Under the pieces are notes generated by a model. The model saw only the letters and a program-made list of their open reading frames with translations, made no database searches and was not told the origin of the DNA. A stretch of DNA of 64,000 nucleotides, taken from Methylosinus sp. Sm6 (GTDB lineage: Bacteria; Pseudomonadota; Alphaproteobacteria; Rhizobiales; Beijerinckiaceae). Shown here piece after piece: positions 29,780 through 38,769 of the stretch. The stretch spans positions 1 to 64,000 of the forward strand of contig NZ_JAINDZ010000005.1 in the NCBI RefSeq assembly GCF_019802345.1. The letters run 5' to 3'. Numbering within the stretch: position 1 is the stretch's first letter; every line of letters begins with the position of its first letter. Both the position numbers and the translations under genes were made by a program.

Positions 29780-30829
29780 TCAGCACTGGTCCTTCCGGCT
29801 CTCGCGCTGCGCGGCCTCCTTCACGCGCGCCGGCGCGCCCGGATATTTCACCGCGATCTCGCCGAAGGAGGCGCAGGCCTGCTCCTTGGCGCCGATCGCA
29901 TGCAGCGATTGTCCGAGCCGCAGCATCGCCTCGGGCGCCTGCGGGGAGGTCGGAAACTTGGTCGAGATCTCGAGGAATTTCTCCGCCGCCTCGCGGTGGC
30001 GCTCGCGCAGGAAGAAGCTCTCGCCGAGATAGAAAATCGCCTGCGGGGCGAGCTTGCTCTTGCCGTTCTTGCCCAGAAAGCCCGCAAAACCCTTTTCGGC
30101 CGCCTCATATTCGCCGAGGCGCAGGCGCGAGAGGGCGACATCGAACTCGTCCCGCGGCGATTGCGGCGCAGTAGGAGCGACGGCCGCGGCCGGAGCGGGC
30201 GGCGTCGGCGCCGCGGCGAGCGTCGGCGCCGCCGGGCCGCTGGAATAGCCATGGGTGAGGTCGAGCGGCGCGCCCGGGGAGCGCAGGTCCGAGGCCGCGG
30301 CGCCGCCCGGCCCGCCCGCAGCGAGCGGCGCGCTCGGCGGCGTGGTTCCGAGCGGGCGCGGCGCGCCCGGCGCGGACGGGTCTCGGCCCGGATCGAAGGC
30401 GTCGCCGCGCCGCAGCGAGCCGGTCCCGCCGATCGTGGCCGGCCCCGGCGCGGCGAGCGGGCCGGACGGCTCGGACGCGCCGCGCGGGGGCGCCGCGGCG
30501 GCGTCCGTCGAGCGGCGAAGCTGCTCCTCGAGGCGGCGGATTTGGTGCTGAAGCTCCTCGACCTGGCCGTTGAGCGAGCGGATTTGGCTCTCCAGCCGAT
30601 CCATGCGCACGCCGGCGGCCGCGGCCTCGCGGGAGCCGCTCATTCCCTCGTCCTCGGGCTCGCGCGGCGAACGGTCGAAGAGCTGGGTCACGTCGAGACG
30701 CCGGCCGAGCGACTGCAGCCCCTGGCCGAGCCGAGCGACGCCGTCGGTCTCGGCGCCGGCGGAGCCGGAGGAGAGAGCGGCCCCGAGGGCCGCTGCAGCG
30801 AGCAATTTGCGCCGGAACAAAGAGGCCAT
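29780..30829 (-). CDS. cpoB: CpoB (YbgF), Tol-Pal system coordinator
   Basis: CpoB is the periplasmic TPR protein that links Tol-Pal driven outer-membrane constriction with PBP1B activity. The 349-residue protein has a signal peptide (FRRKLLAAAALGAALSSGSA, cleaved near AGA), a coiled coil near residues 70-110 (RMDRLESQIRSLNGQVEELQ), a Pro/Gly/Ala-rich linker and C-terminal TPR-like repeats (YLGESFFLRERHREAAEKFL, LRLGQSLHAIGAKEQACASF). The ATG at 30829 starts the signal peptide. The tolQRAB-pal genes that usually precede it are absent here, replaced by the RTX gene, so the locus has been split. Confidence 0.93.
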   Translation of the reverse strand: MASLFRRKLLAAAALGAALSSGSAGAETDGVARLGQGLQSLGRRLDVTQLFDRSPREPEDEGMSGSREAAAAGVRMDRLESQIRSLNGQVEELQHQIRRLEEQLRRSTDAAAAPPRGASEPSGPLAAPGPATIGGTGSLRRGDAFDPGRDPSAPGAPRPLGTTPPSAPLAAGGPGGAAASDLRSPGAPLDLTHGYSSGPAAPTLAAAPTPPAPAAAVAPTAPQSPRDEFDVALSRLRLGEYEAAEKGFAGFLGKNGKSKLAPQAIFYLGESFFLRERHREAAEKFLEISTKFPTSPQAPEAMLRLGQSLHAIGAKEQACASFGEIAVKYPGAPARVKEAAQRESRKDQC

Positions 30830-30927
30830 GTTCGAATCCCGCGAACTCGGGCGAAGCGCCGAGGGCCCTAGCATAGGCGATCTTTTGGCCAAAGTCGGGC
30901 GGCGGCGCCCGGTCCGCTGCATCCGCC

Positions 30928-32388
30928 TCAGACGAATTCGACCCGGCTCGCGGTGAGGCTGGCGAGGCTGAAAGTCTCCAGCGTGATCACATCGGTGGCG
31001 CTCGCCGTGATCACCGTGTCGGCGCCGACCTGCTGCGCCGAGGCGAGCAGGCCGGCGAAATTGGCGAAGATTGTGCGATCGAAGCGCAGACTGTCGCCCG
31101 CCGAAAAATCCGTGACCGCATCGCGCCCGAAGGCCGGCGCAAACACGAAATGATCCGCGCCGGCGCCGCCGGTCAGCGTATCATTGCCGCCGCCGCCGGT
31201 GAGCGCATTGGCGAGACTGTCGCCGGTCAGCGTATCGGCGCCCGAGCCGCCGATTACATTCTCGATATTGCGGATCGTGTCCTCGGCGACGCCGCCGACT
31301 CTCACCTTCGCATCGGACGCGCCGTTCAGCGTCACCACGACGGATGTCGTCTTGTCGCGATAATCGGCCGTGTCGACGCCGGCGCCGCCATCCAGCCTGT
31401 CCTTGCCGCGCCCGCCCTTCAAACGATCGTCGCCGCCGCCGCCGGTGAGCGCATTGGCGAGACTGTCGCCGGTCAGCGTATCGGCGCCCGAGCCGCCGAT
31501 CACATTCTCGATATTGCGGATCGTGTCCTCGGCGACGCCGCCGACTCTCACCTTCGCATCGGACGCGCCGTTCAGCGTCACCACGACGGATGTCGTCTTG
31601 TCGCGATAATCGGCCGTGTCGACGCCGGCGCCGCCGTCGAGCGCGTCCTTGCCGGACCCGCCCTTCAGGCGGTCATTGCCGGCGCCGCCGTTCAACCGGT
31701 CGCCGCCGGCGCCGCCGATCAGCGTGTCGGCGCCGCCGCCGGTGACGATCGTGTCGGCTCCGCCGGAGCCGGTGAACATGACGGAGCGATCGCCGAGTTG
31801 CGTCGCGAGATCGACTGCTCCCGGCCCGGCCAGCGTCAGCGCGACGCCGGCGTCGAGCTGATAGGCGCCGAAGGCAATCCGGGTGAACCCTTGCAGCTGC
31901 GCCGCAGAAGCGGCGACGTTGCGCGAGGCCGTGTAGAGATTCTCGACGCCGACGATGGTCGAGGCGCTGATATCGGTCAGGTAGGAATAATTGAAGGTCA
32001 GACTGTCGTTTCCTGCTCCGCCGTCGATCGTATCGGCTCCGGGGGAGGCATAGAAAGTGTCGTCGCCGGCGCCGCCGTTCAGATTGTCCGCCGCGGAATC
32101 GTCGCCGCTGAAAATGGACCCCCACAGCAGATCGTCGCCCTCGCCGCCGAACAGCGTGTCGGCGCCGGCGCCGCCATAGATCAGATCATTGCCGACGCCG
32201 CCGTCGAGCGTGTCGGCGCCGCCGCCGCCGAAGATCGAATCGTCTCCGGCTTCGCCGAAAATCCGATCGCCGTCCGTCGCCGGTCCGTCGTCGCCCGGAG
32301 CATTGACGTCGCTCCATCCGTAGATGGTGTCGTCTTCCGAACCGCCGTTCAAAATGTCGGGCGCATTCGTGCCGGAAATAATCGCCAT
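30928..32388 (-). CDS. RTX-type calcium-binding secreted protein
   Basis: The 486-residue acidic protein is built of glycine-rich nonapeptides of the GGxGxDxL type (GGAGNDRLKGGSGKDALDGG and many others) that bind calcium as a beta-roll after export by a type I system. A signal peptide is absent, and the end (RTIFANFAGLLASAQQVG then TLETFSLASLTASRVEFV) has the hydrophobic C-terminal character of type I secretion signals. Two 82-residue units are almost identical. No ABC exporter or membrane-fusion gene is close by. It could be a surface or S-layer-like protein; no catalytic domain is visible. Confidence 0.9.
   Translation of the reverse strand: MAIISGTNAPDILNGGSEDDTIYGWSDVNAPGDDGPATDGDRIFGEAGDDSIFGGGGADTLDGGVGNDLIYGGAGADTLFGGEGDDLLWGSIFSGDDSAADNLNGGAGDDTFYASPGADTIDGGAGNDSLTFNYSYLTDISASTIVGVENLYTASRNVAASAAQLQGFTRIAFGAYQLDAGVALTLAGPGAVDLATQLGDRSVMFTGSGGADTIVTGGGADTLIGGAGGDRLNGGAGNDRLKGGSGKDALDGGAGVDTADYRDKTTSVVVTLNGASDAKVRVGGVAEDTIRNIENVIGGSGADTLTGDSLANALTGGGGDDRLKGGRGKDRLDGGAGVDTADYRDKTTSVVVTLNGASDAKVRVGGVAEDTIRNIENVIGGSGADTLTGDSLANALTGGGGNDTLTGGAGADHFVFAPAFGRDAVTDFSAGDSLRFDRTIFANFAGLLASAQQVGADTVITASATDVITLETFSLASLTASRVEFV
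31201..31692 (-). repeat. Two near-identical 246-bp direct repeats within the RTX gene
   Basis: 31201-31446 and 31447-31692 are almost the same sequence, with a period of exactly 246 bp (82 codons). Each encodes the unit containing DTADYRDKTTSVVVTLNGAS. Such recent internal duplication gives length variation by recombination. Confidence 0.85.
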
Positions 32389-32508
32389 GGTGGGGGCTCC
32401 GCAGGCGTCAAGGCGACGCGGCTGGAAAGGCGCGGCCGGAACCGTTCGCCCGCCTGTTCCGCCACCTTTGCACTATCGACATCGTTGAAACTACGTGTAG
32501 ATAGTAAC

Positions 32509-33429
32509 ATGGTTCCGTTCCAGCCGGCAAGCTGCGGCGATGCTGCACGGAGGACTTCGGCCACTTCGACGAGCGAGCTTGTCGCCCGAGCTGCGGCTCG
32601 CGTCGTTCGGAGGGCGGAGCGGCCTTCGCGCGCGCATAAAGGCTGCGCCGCCGGCGCTCTTTTACTCGCCGCCGTCGTCGCCATGGGGCGCGCGTTCGGC
32701 GCCGAGGCCGCGCCGTGCTCCTTGGAGGAGTCGGCGCCTGTCGAGATCGCCGCCGTCGACGCCGATCTCGACCTGCTGACGCAGGACGGGCGGCGCATCG
32801 CTCTGGCGGGAGTGGAATTCCCCGCCGGCCCGCTGCGTGAGCGCTCGCGCGCCCGGCTGGAGGCGCGGCTCGCGGCGGGACGGCTGGCGTTTCTTTCGGC
32901 CGCCGCCGCGGTTCCAGACCGCTGGGGCCGCATTGCGGGCGGCCTCTATGTGGAAGGGGAGGGCGACGAAGCGGCGCTCGCGTCGCTGGCCGAGGCGCTG
33001 CTGCGCGAAGGTCTCGCGCGCTTTCGCCCCGATCCGGCCGCAATGCCTTGCCGCAATGGCCTGCTGGCGGCGGAGGCGGAGGCCCGTCGACGCGGGCTTG
33101 GACTTTGGACGGCGGGCGAGTATGTCGTCGTGGACGCCGGCCGGCCCGATCTGCTCGCGGGGCGCACGGGCATGGTCGTCGTCGAAGGCGTTCTCGGCGG
33201 GATCGGCGAGGCGGGCGGATCCCTCTATTTGAATTTCGGACCGAGACGATGGGCGGATTTCGCCGTCGTGATCTGGAAGGGTAATATCGAGGCGTTCGAG
33301 CGGTCGGGGCTCCGCTTGCGGACGCTTTCGGGCCGGCGCGTGCGCGTGCGAGGATTGATTGACACAGCTTACGGACCGCGCATGGAGCTCGTTTCTCCCG
33401 CGCAGATGGAGATCGTCGGCGCGCCCTGA
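32509..33429 (+). CDS. Thermonuclease-like exported protein
   Basis: The central part resembles the staphylococcal nuclease (TNase, OB-fold) family: DADLDLLTQDGRRIALAGVE, RLAAGRLAFLSAAAAVPDRW, LLREGLARFRPDPAAMPCRN and AEAEARRRGLGLW are in the usual order. The Arg and acidic catalytic residues of the nuclease are not clearly conserved, so activity is doubtful. A hydrophobic export segment (AAGALLLAAVVAMGRAFGAE) lies around residues 47-66. The start at 32509 is the first ATG and gives a long N-terminus of 306 residues in total; a downstream GTG near 32600 may be the true start. The 3' end overlaps the M48 gene. Confidence 0.68.
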   Translation: MVPFQPASCGDAARRTSATSTSELVARAAARVVRRAERPSRAHKGCAAGALLLAAVVAMGRAFGAEAAPCSLEESAPVEIAAVDADLDLLTQDGRRIALAGVEFPAGPLRERSRARLEARLAAGRLAFLSAAAAVPDRWGRIAGGLYVEGEGDEAALASLAEALLREGLARFRPDPAAMPCRNGLLAAEAEARRRGLGLWTAGEYVVVDAGRPDLLAGRTGMVVVEGVLGGIGEAGGSLYLNFGPRRWADFAVVIWKGNIEAFERSGLRLRTLSGRRVRVRGLIDTAYGPRMELVSPAQMEIVGAP

Positions 33430-34909
33430 CCGAAGCTGCGAGCGAATCGCGCCGCGGCTCCTCGCGGCGGCGCTCCTGCTCGCTGCCGGCGGCTGCGCGC
33501 AGCTCGAGCGCCAGGGCGAGATGCTCAACGCCGGCGCGGCAAATCTCGGGCGGCTGCCCGCCGCCGTGCCGCGCGTCGTCGGCGTCGAGACCCAGACCAG
33601 CGCCGAGCACAAGGAGCTGGTGGCGCAGTTCGGCGGCGAATATCGATTCCCCGCGGCGGAGCGATATCTCGACGATATATTGGTCAAGCTGGCGCAGGCG
33701 GGCGACACGCCCAATCAGTCCGCCTATAAGGTGACCATTCTGAACACGCCGGTGGTCAACGCCTTCGCTCTGCCGAGCGGCAACCTCTATGTCACGCGCG
33801 GCCTGCTGGCGCTCGCCGGCGACGCCTCGGAGGCGGCGGCGGTGATGGCCCATGAGATCGCCCATGTGACCGCGCGCCACAGCGCGTTGCGCGCCGAGCG
33901 CGAGCGCGAGGCGGAGGTGATCAGCAAGGCCGCGGCCGTGATCCAGAGCAAGCAGAAGAGCGAGGATGTGCGCGCCTCGCAGCGCCTGTCCTTCGCCGGC
34001 TTCTCGCGCCTGCAGGAGCTCGAGGCCGACGCCGTCGGCGTGCGCGTGATCGCCAAGGCGGGCTTCGACCCTTACGGCGCGTCGCGGTTCCTCGCCGCGC
34101 TCGGCAGATCGGCCGATCTGCGCGCCGCGCTCTACGGAAAGAAGCACACGGCCGATCTCGACATTCTGGCGACGCATCCGTCGACGCCCGACCGCATCGC
34201 CAAGGCGATCGCCGCGGCGCGGCAGATCGCCGCGCCGGGCGTCGGCGCGCGCGATCGCGCCGGCTATCTCGCGGCGATCTCGGGGCTCGCCTATGGCGAC
34301 GATCCCAACGAGGGTTTCGTGCGCGGCCGCAAGTTCACGCATCCGCGGCTGCGCTTCGCCTTCACCGCGCCCGAGGGCTTTCTGCTCGAAAACTCGAGCG
34401 AGGCCGTGTTCGGCGTGAAGGAGCACGACGACGAGGCGCTGCGCCTCGACAGTGTGCGCGCCCCGGCCGGCCAGACTCTCGAGGCCTATGTCGAATCGGG
34501 CTGGGTCGACGGTCTGCTGCGCTCCACGGTGCGCCGCGTCGAGATCAACGGCCTGCCCGCCGTCGTCGCCAGCGCGCGCGCCGGCGAGTGGAATTTCAAG
34601 CTCGCCGTCATTCAGCTCGGCGACGAGCTCTATCGGCTGATCTTCGCCGTGCGCGCGCTGAACGAGGACGTCGAGCGCCGCTTCATGACCTCGGCTCAGA
34701 GCTTCCGCCGGCTGGGCTGGGAAGAGACTTTGGACGTGCGTGGCCTGCGCGTCTCCGTGGTGACGGCGAGCGCGCAGGACACGCCCGAAACGCTCGCCGC
34801 CCGCATGGTGACGCCCAATCGGCCGCTCGACTATTTCCTGCTCCTCAACGGCCTCGAGCCGCAGGACCGGCTCACGCCCGGCGAGCGCTACAAGCTCGTC
34901 ACCGAATAA
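33359..34909 (+). CDS. M48-family zinc metalloprotease, probable lipoprotein
   Basis: The protein contains the M48 zinc motif HEIAHVTARH near residue 166 and the third ligand in LQELEADAVGVRV near 222, and resembles BepA/YfgC-type periplasmic proteases that maintain outer-membrane proteins. An N-terminal hydrophobic stretch ends in a lipobox-like LLAAGGCAQLE, so it is probably a periplasmic lipoprotein. The C-terminal 200 residues include TAPEGFLLENSSEAVFGVKE and a LysM-like end (TPNRPLDYFLLLNGLEPQDR). No ATG precedes the signal; the TTG at 33359 is used, which makes a 71-nt overlap with the preceding gene. The start is therefore uncertain. Confidence 0.88.
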   Translation: MTQLTDRAWSSFLPRRWRSSARPDRSCERIAPRLLAAALLLAAGGCAQLERQGEMLNAGAANLGRLPAAVPRVVGVETQTSAEHKELVAQFGGEYRFPAAERYLDDILVKLAQAGDTPNQSAYKVTILNTPVVNAFALPSGNLYVTRGLLALAGDASEAAAVMAHEIAHVTARHSALRAEREREAEVISKAAAVIQSKQKSEDVRASQRLSFAGFSRLQELEADAVGVRVIAKAGFDPYGASRFLAALGRSADLRAALYGKKHTADLDILATHPSTPDRIAKAIAAARQIAAPGVGARDRAGYLAAISGLAYGDDPNEGFVRGRKFTHPRLRFAFTAPEGFLLENSSEAVFGVKEHDDEALRLDSVRAPAGQTLEAYVESGWVDGLLRSTVRRVEINGLPAVVASARAGEWNFKLAVIQLGDELYRLIFAVRALNEDVERRFMTSAQSFRRLGWEETLDVRGLRVSVVTASAQDTPETLAARMVTPNRPLDYFLLLNGLEPQDRLTPGERYKLVTE

Positions 34910-35112
34910 ACGGCCGCGCCGATGGAACCGGAGCGCCCGTGACAACGTTGTCCAACCGCTAGAATTCTCGCGGGTTGGGCGGGCCTCGAGGCGTAGCGCC
35001 TCCGTCGAGATTCTCTTCGAGCCAGGCGTCGATAGCGCAAACCGTGTCAGATCGATCGATGTTCGGTCGATCGCTTTTTCTGCGCGCGTCGACAGGCCCC
35101 GCGGAGGCGTTA

Positions 35113-35982
35113 ATGGCGTATTTGCCCGGAGTTGGACGCGAGCTCGTCAAGGCGGCGATGGAAGCGCCTTTTCTCGAGCGCGAGGAAGAAAAGCAATTGG
35201 CGATTGCCTGGAAGGACCGGCGCGACGGCGAGGCGCTTCACAAGCTCGCCTCGGCGCATATGCGTCTCGTCATCGCGCTGGCGGTGCGGTTTCGGCACTA
35301 CGGGCTGCCGGTCGCCGATCTGGTGCAGGAGGGGCATGTCGGGCTGCTGGAGGCCGCGGCCCGCTTCGCGCCGGAGCGCGACGTGCGTTTCTCCACTTAC
35401 GCGACGTGGTGGATCCGGGCGTCGATCCAGGACTATGTGCTGCGCAACTGGTCGATCGTGCGCGGCGGCACCAGCTCATCGCAAAAGGCGCTGTTCTTCA
35501 ACCTGCGCCGGCTGCGCGCCAAGCTCGCCCATGCGCCGCAGTCCGCCGCCGAGGCGAGCGACGCTTTTCAAGCGATCGCCGGCGCGATCGGCGTCTCGCG
35601 CGCCGATGTGGAGCTGATGAACTCCCGTCTCGCGGGCTCGGACATTTCGCTCAACAGCCAGCTGATCGAGGACGATTCGGCGACCTCGGCCGAGCGCATG
35701 GATTTTCTCGTCGACGATCGGCCGCTGCCCGACGAGATCGTCGAGGACCGGCTCGATTCCGACCGTCGCGCGCGCTGGCTCGCCGACGCGCTGAAGCTGC
35801 TCTCGGAGCGCGAGCTGCGCATCGTGCAGGAGCGGCGCCTCAGCGAGAGCCTGGTGACGCTGGAATCGCTCGGCGATCGGCTCGGCATCTCCAAGGAGCG
35901 CGTCCGCCAGATCGAGAACCGCGCCTTGTGCAAATTGCGCAAGGCGCTCGTCCGCGCGCAGGATCAGGCGGCGCCCGAGTAG
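35113..35982 (+). CDS. rpoH: RNA polymerase sigma-32 (RpoH) family factor
   Basis: This 289-residue sigma-70-family factor carries region 2 (LVIALAVRFRHYGLPVADLV, RFSTYATWWIRASIQDYVLR), the RpoH-type segment SSSQKALFFNLRRLRAK and region 4 with the helix-turn-helix ESLGDRLGISKERVRQIENR. QKALFFNLRR matches the RpoH box. It should direct heat-shock transcription. The ATG at 35113 follows GCGGAGGCG and begins MAYLPGVGREL; an upstream frame is open but not plausible. Alphaproteobacteria often have several rpoH genes; whether this is the main one cannot be told here. Confidence 0.93.
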   Translation: MAYLPGVGRELVKAAMEAPFLEREEEKQLAIAWKDRRDGEALHKLASAHMRLVIALAVRFRHYGLPVADLVQEGHVGLLEAAARFAPERDVRFSTYATWWIRASIQDYVLRNWSIVRGGTSSSQKALFFNLRRLRAKLAHAPQSAAEASDAFQAIAGAIGVSRADVELMNSRLAGSDISLNSQLIEDDSATSAERMDFLVDDRPLPDEIVEDRLDSDRRARWLADALKLLSERELRIVQERRLSESLVTLESLGDRLGISKERVRQIENRALCKLRKALVRAQDQAAPE

Positions 35983-36041
35983 GAGGGGCCTCCGAGCTCT
36001 TTCGAGAACGAGCCTTCAGACTCGCGTCACGAAACCAAACG

Positions 36042-36078
36042 AAAAGCGCGGCCCCTCGAGGAGCCGCGCTTTTCGTTT
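36042..36078. terminator. Bidirectional terminator between rpoH and carD
   Basis: AAAAGCGCGGC at 36042-36052 is the exact inverse of GCCGCGCTTTT at 36063-36073, with a 10-nt loop; Ts follow on the plus strand and As precede for the minus strand. It can terminate transcription of both convergent genes. Confidence 0.9.
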
Positions 36079-36102
36079 TTCCCCCTTGTCGAAACCCGAG
36101 GC

Positions 36103-37854
36103 TCAGGCGGCGGCCTCGACATCGTCCTCGTCGCCGTCCCCGTCGGCCGGGTCGCTTCCGCCGTCGTCGCTCTTCTGGCCGCGGCGCGGGCTCTTGGCCA
36201 GGAAGGATTCGATCAGCTTGAGCGACTCGGAATCGATGAGCTTGCGCACCGCCGCCACTTCCCGCGCCATGCGGTCGAGCGCCGCCTCATAGAGCTGCCG
36301 CTCGGAATAGGACTGCTCGGGCTGGGTGTCGGAGCGATAGAGATCGCGCACCACCTCGGCGATGGTGACGAGATCGCCGGAGTTGATCTTGGCCTCATAT
36401 TCCTGCGCCCGCCGCGACCACATGGTGCGCTTGACGCGCGCGCGTCCGGTCAGGGTCGAGAGCGCTTTGTCCACCACCTCGGGCTCGGCGAGCTTGCGCA
36501 TGCCGACGGCGGCGACCTTGCTGATCGGCACCTTCAGCGTCATCTTGTCCTTGACGAAATGGACGACGAACAGCTCGAGGCTGAAGCCCGCCACCTCCTG
36601 CGTCTCGATCGCGATGATCTGTCCGACGCCATGGGCCGGATAGACGATGAATTCATTCGTCTTGAATCCCAGCTTGGCGGCCGGCGCCTTGGCCTTGACG
36701 GCGGGCGCCGGCTTGGCGGGGGCGGCGGCTGCGGCGCGCGCCGCGACCATGGCCTTGGGCGAAAGGGCCGGGCTCGGGCTCGGGCTCGCGGCGACCGCCG
36801 GAGCGGGGACCGCGGCTCTCTGCGCCGGCGAGGTTTTGGCGTTGATCGCCTTTCCGGGTGTCGTTTTTGCCACTGGAATAGTGTCGCTCGAAGCTGGAGG
36901 TGAAACGGGCGTCGCCGCCGCGCTTTCGTTCGTTGCGCCGACGCTCGGGGCGACGGGCGGAACGGAGGCTGCCGGTTGGACGGTGGGTGGGGTGGTCGAG
37001 TTGTCCCGCGCGGGTTTCGTTCGAGAACCCTCCTCTATTGCGCCGGGCGTCGCCGCGGCCGTAACCTGATCGCCGATTTCCGCGCGCGGCGTCGCCACGC
37101 GCGCATCCGCGCCAGCCTCGTTCGCGCCCGGCTTGCCGGCGCTCGCCTTGCCAGCGGGGCGCGCCTTGCCAGCGGGGCTCGCCTTGCCAGCGGGGCTCTT
37201 GCGCGGCGCGGCTTTCCCGGGCCGCGCCGGGGCCGGCGCCTCGGTCCGCTGCTCCACGGGCCGATTTTCGACAGCGCCCTGCGCCGCGCGGTCCTCGATC
37301 CCCGCCTGCTTCTGCGTCGCGGCCGGATCCGCCGCGCGAGCGGCGCTCCGCGCCTTGCTGCGGGCGGAAGAGGCGCGCGACGTATCTGTTCCCCGCGCCG
37401 TGCGTTCGGCGGATTTGGCCGCGCTTCGCGCCCGCTCCGTCGTCCGCGACGCGGACCGCTCGCCGTTCGACTTCGTGGTCGTCCGGGCCGAGGCCGCAGC
37501 GCGGGCCGAGGTCTTGGATGCGGCGGTCCTCGCCGTTTTGGCGGCCGCCGCCTTCGCCGTCCGGCTGGCCGCGCCCGCCTTCGTCGTCGCGCCGGCGTTT
37601 TTCGCCTTGCCGCTCGCCTTGGCCTTGCCGTTCGCGTTGGCCTTGGCGCGCATGTTCGTCTTAGCGCTCGCGCCGCTCTTGGCGGTCGTTTCGCGCTTGA
37701 CGCCCGTGTCGCTCGAATTGTTTTTAGCGCTCGGCTCGCCGGCGGCGACTCTCGTGATCTGCGACCGGCCCGATTTGGTTTCCGCATCCCTCGCGCCGCG
37801 CCTCGCGCTCGACGGCGCCTTGCGGTTTTTCGCAGTCTTCTTGCTCGAGGGCAT
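36103..37854 (-). CDS. CarD-family transcription factor with a long basic N-terminal tail
   Basis: The last 185 residues are a normal CarD/CdnL domain that binds the RNA polymerase beta subunit and stabilises open complexes, often at rRNA promoters: FKTNEFIVYPAHGVGQIIAI, LELFVVHFVKDKMTLKVPIS, RTMWSRRAQEYEAKINSGDL. The preceding 395 residues are of low complexity, rich in Ala, Lys, Arg, Ser and Pro (KTAKNRKAPSSARRG at the start, many AK/AR/AA runs), like histone H1 or bacterial H1-like tails. Alphaproteobacterial CarD proteins are usually about 170-210 residues, so the tail is a striking addition. A ribosome-binding site (AAGGAG on the minus strand) supports the start at 37854, and fdxA lies upstream as in related bacteria. 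Confidence 0.93.
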   Translation of the reverse strand: MPSSKKTAKNRKAPSSARRGARDAETKSGRSQITRVAAGEPSAKNNSSDTGVKRETTAKSGASAKTNMRAKANANGKAKASGKAKNAGATTKAGAASRTAKAAAAKTARTAASKTSARAAASARTTTKSNGERSASRTTERARSAAKSAERTARGTDTSRASSARSKARSAARAADPAATQKQAGIEDRAAQGAVENRPVEQRTEAPAPARPGKAAPRKSPAGKASPAGKARPAGKASAGKPGANEAGADARVATPRAEIGDQVTAAATPGAIEEGSRTKPARDNSTTPPTVQPAASVPPVAPSVGATNESAAATPVSPPASSDTIPVAKTTPGKAINAKTSPAQRAAVPAPAVAASPSPSPALSPKAMVAARAAAAAPAKPAPAVKAKAPAAKLGFKTNEFIVYPAHGVGQIIAIETQEVAGFSLELFVVHFVKDKMTLKVPISKVAAVGMRKLAEPEVVDKALSTLTGRARVKRTMWSRRAQEYEAKINSGDLVTIAEVVRDLYRSDTQPEQSYSERQLYEAALDRMAREVAAVRKLIDSESLKLIESFLAKSPRRGQKSDDGGSDPADGDGDEDDVEAAA

Positions 37855-38281
37855 ACGCGGGTACTCCTTATGTCGCCCCGCTGTGGAGACGGGACATGTT
37901 GTCCCGCTGTGGAGACGGGACGGAAAGCCACGTGGCCTCGGAGCGCAAGCCGCGCCCCGGCCAGGATAGCGCTAACGACCGCGCATACTTTAGGCTGGCG
38001 AAAGCCCGACGCTTCACTCTTCGGAACCGACGCGCCTCGACGCTCTCGGACGCCATCCCCGTTCGGTTCCAGGCGGCCACGGCGACTCGCGCGTTTTCCC
38101 GACCGGCAAAACGCGGATTTGCGCCCCTTAGCGCCCGAACGCTATTCGTTAATGCTTTGTATATCACGCGGGACGGCGAAAATCAAAGGGAACCCATCGC
38201 AGCCTTCCGGCATGGTTACCCTGATCGCGCCGGTCGCGCTTGAATTTGCTGGCGAATATGTCGCGTTTGGACGATTTCGCT
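37855..38281 (-). promoter_or_regulatory. Long 5' region of carD with promoter and paired hairpins
   Basis: No gene is convincing in these 427 nt. A minus-strand promoter close to consensus has TTGATT at 38186-38181 and TATACA at 38163-38158 with 17 nt between, predicting a carD leader of about 295 nt. Near the gene lie two copies, 26 nt apart, of CCCGCTGTGGAGACGGGAC (37877-37895 and 37903-37921), each able to fold (GTCCCG/CGGGAC), and between them the palindrome GGGACATGTTGTCCC (37891-37905). These may be a protein-binding site or leader RNA structure that controls carD. Confidence 0.55.
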
Positions 38282-38620
38282 CTAGTCGCCCTGGCCGGGC
38301 TCGGGCGAGAAGCTCGTTTCGAGCTTGCCGGGTTTGCCGTCCCACTCCTTGGCGTCCGCCGGCGGATCGCGCTTGACCGTCACATTCGGCCAGACCTGCG
38401 CATATTCGGCGTTGAGCGCCATCCATTTCTCGAGGTCCGGCTCGGTGTCCGGCTTGATCGCCTCGGCCGGGCACTCGGGCTCGCACACGCCGCAGTCGAT
38501 ACATTCGTCCGGATGGATGACCAGCATGTTGGCGCCTTCGTAGAAGCAGTCCACCGGACAAACCTCCACGCAATCCATATATTTGCACTTGATGCAGTTT
38601 TCCGTGACGACATAAGGCAT
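38282..38620 (-). CDS. fdxA: FdxA-type 7Fe/8Fe ferredoxin
   Basis: This 112-residue soluble ferredoxin has cysteines at 9, 12, 17, 21 and 25 in the first cluster region ([20 protein letters not shown]) and at 40, 43, 46 and 50 in the second ([14 protein letters not shown]), the pattern of ferredoxins with a 3Fe-4S and a 4Fe-4S cluster. The C-terminal extension ([20 protein letters not shown]) is typical of proteobacterial FdxA. It lies upstream of carD on the same strand, a conserved pairing in alphaproteobacteria, here separated by 427 nt with carD's own promoter. Confidence 0.96.
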   Translation of the reverse strand: MPYVVTENCIKCKYMDCVEVCPVDCFYEGANMLVIHPDECIDCGVCEPECPAEAIKPDTEPDLEKWMALNAEYAQVWPNVTVKRDPPADAKEWDGKPGKLETSFSPEPGQGD

Positions 38621-38769
38621 GGGGAATCCTCGACCATCGCCGGCTTGCTAGCGTTTTTGTCGCAATCGCGCAAGCGGCTCGGCGAGCGCGAGCGGTTCGC
38701 GGCGGGTCGGCTCGCCTCTTTCCCGGTCTGCGTGATATCTTGCCGGACGAGGTCGGAAGGGAATCGCTC

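Noticed and set aside
30829..30856. tRNA-like GTTCGAATCCC sequence
   Set aside because: It lies at the cpoB start, and no matching acceptor or anticodon arms were found.
31150..32508. Plus-strand frame opposite the RTX gene, leading into the nuclease-like gene
   Set aside because: The first 450 residues are antisense RTX repeats; the nuclease-like gene has its own ATG at 32509.
35046..35080. GATCGATCGATGTTCGGTCGAT upstream of rpoH as a third copy of the dispersed GATCGATCGAACGA repeat
   Set aside because: Only the central palindrome is shared; the flanking AATTCT and GCTTTTTT blocks are missing or rearranged.
37868..38167. 99-codon minus-strand ORF between fdxA and carD
   Set aside because: It starts at the -10 box of the likely carD promoter, has no ribosome-binding site, and its translation shows no domain.
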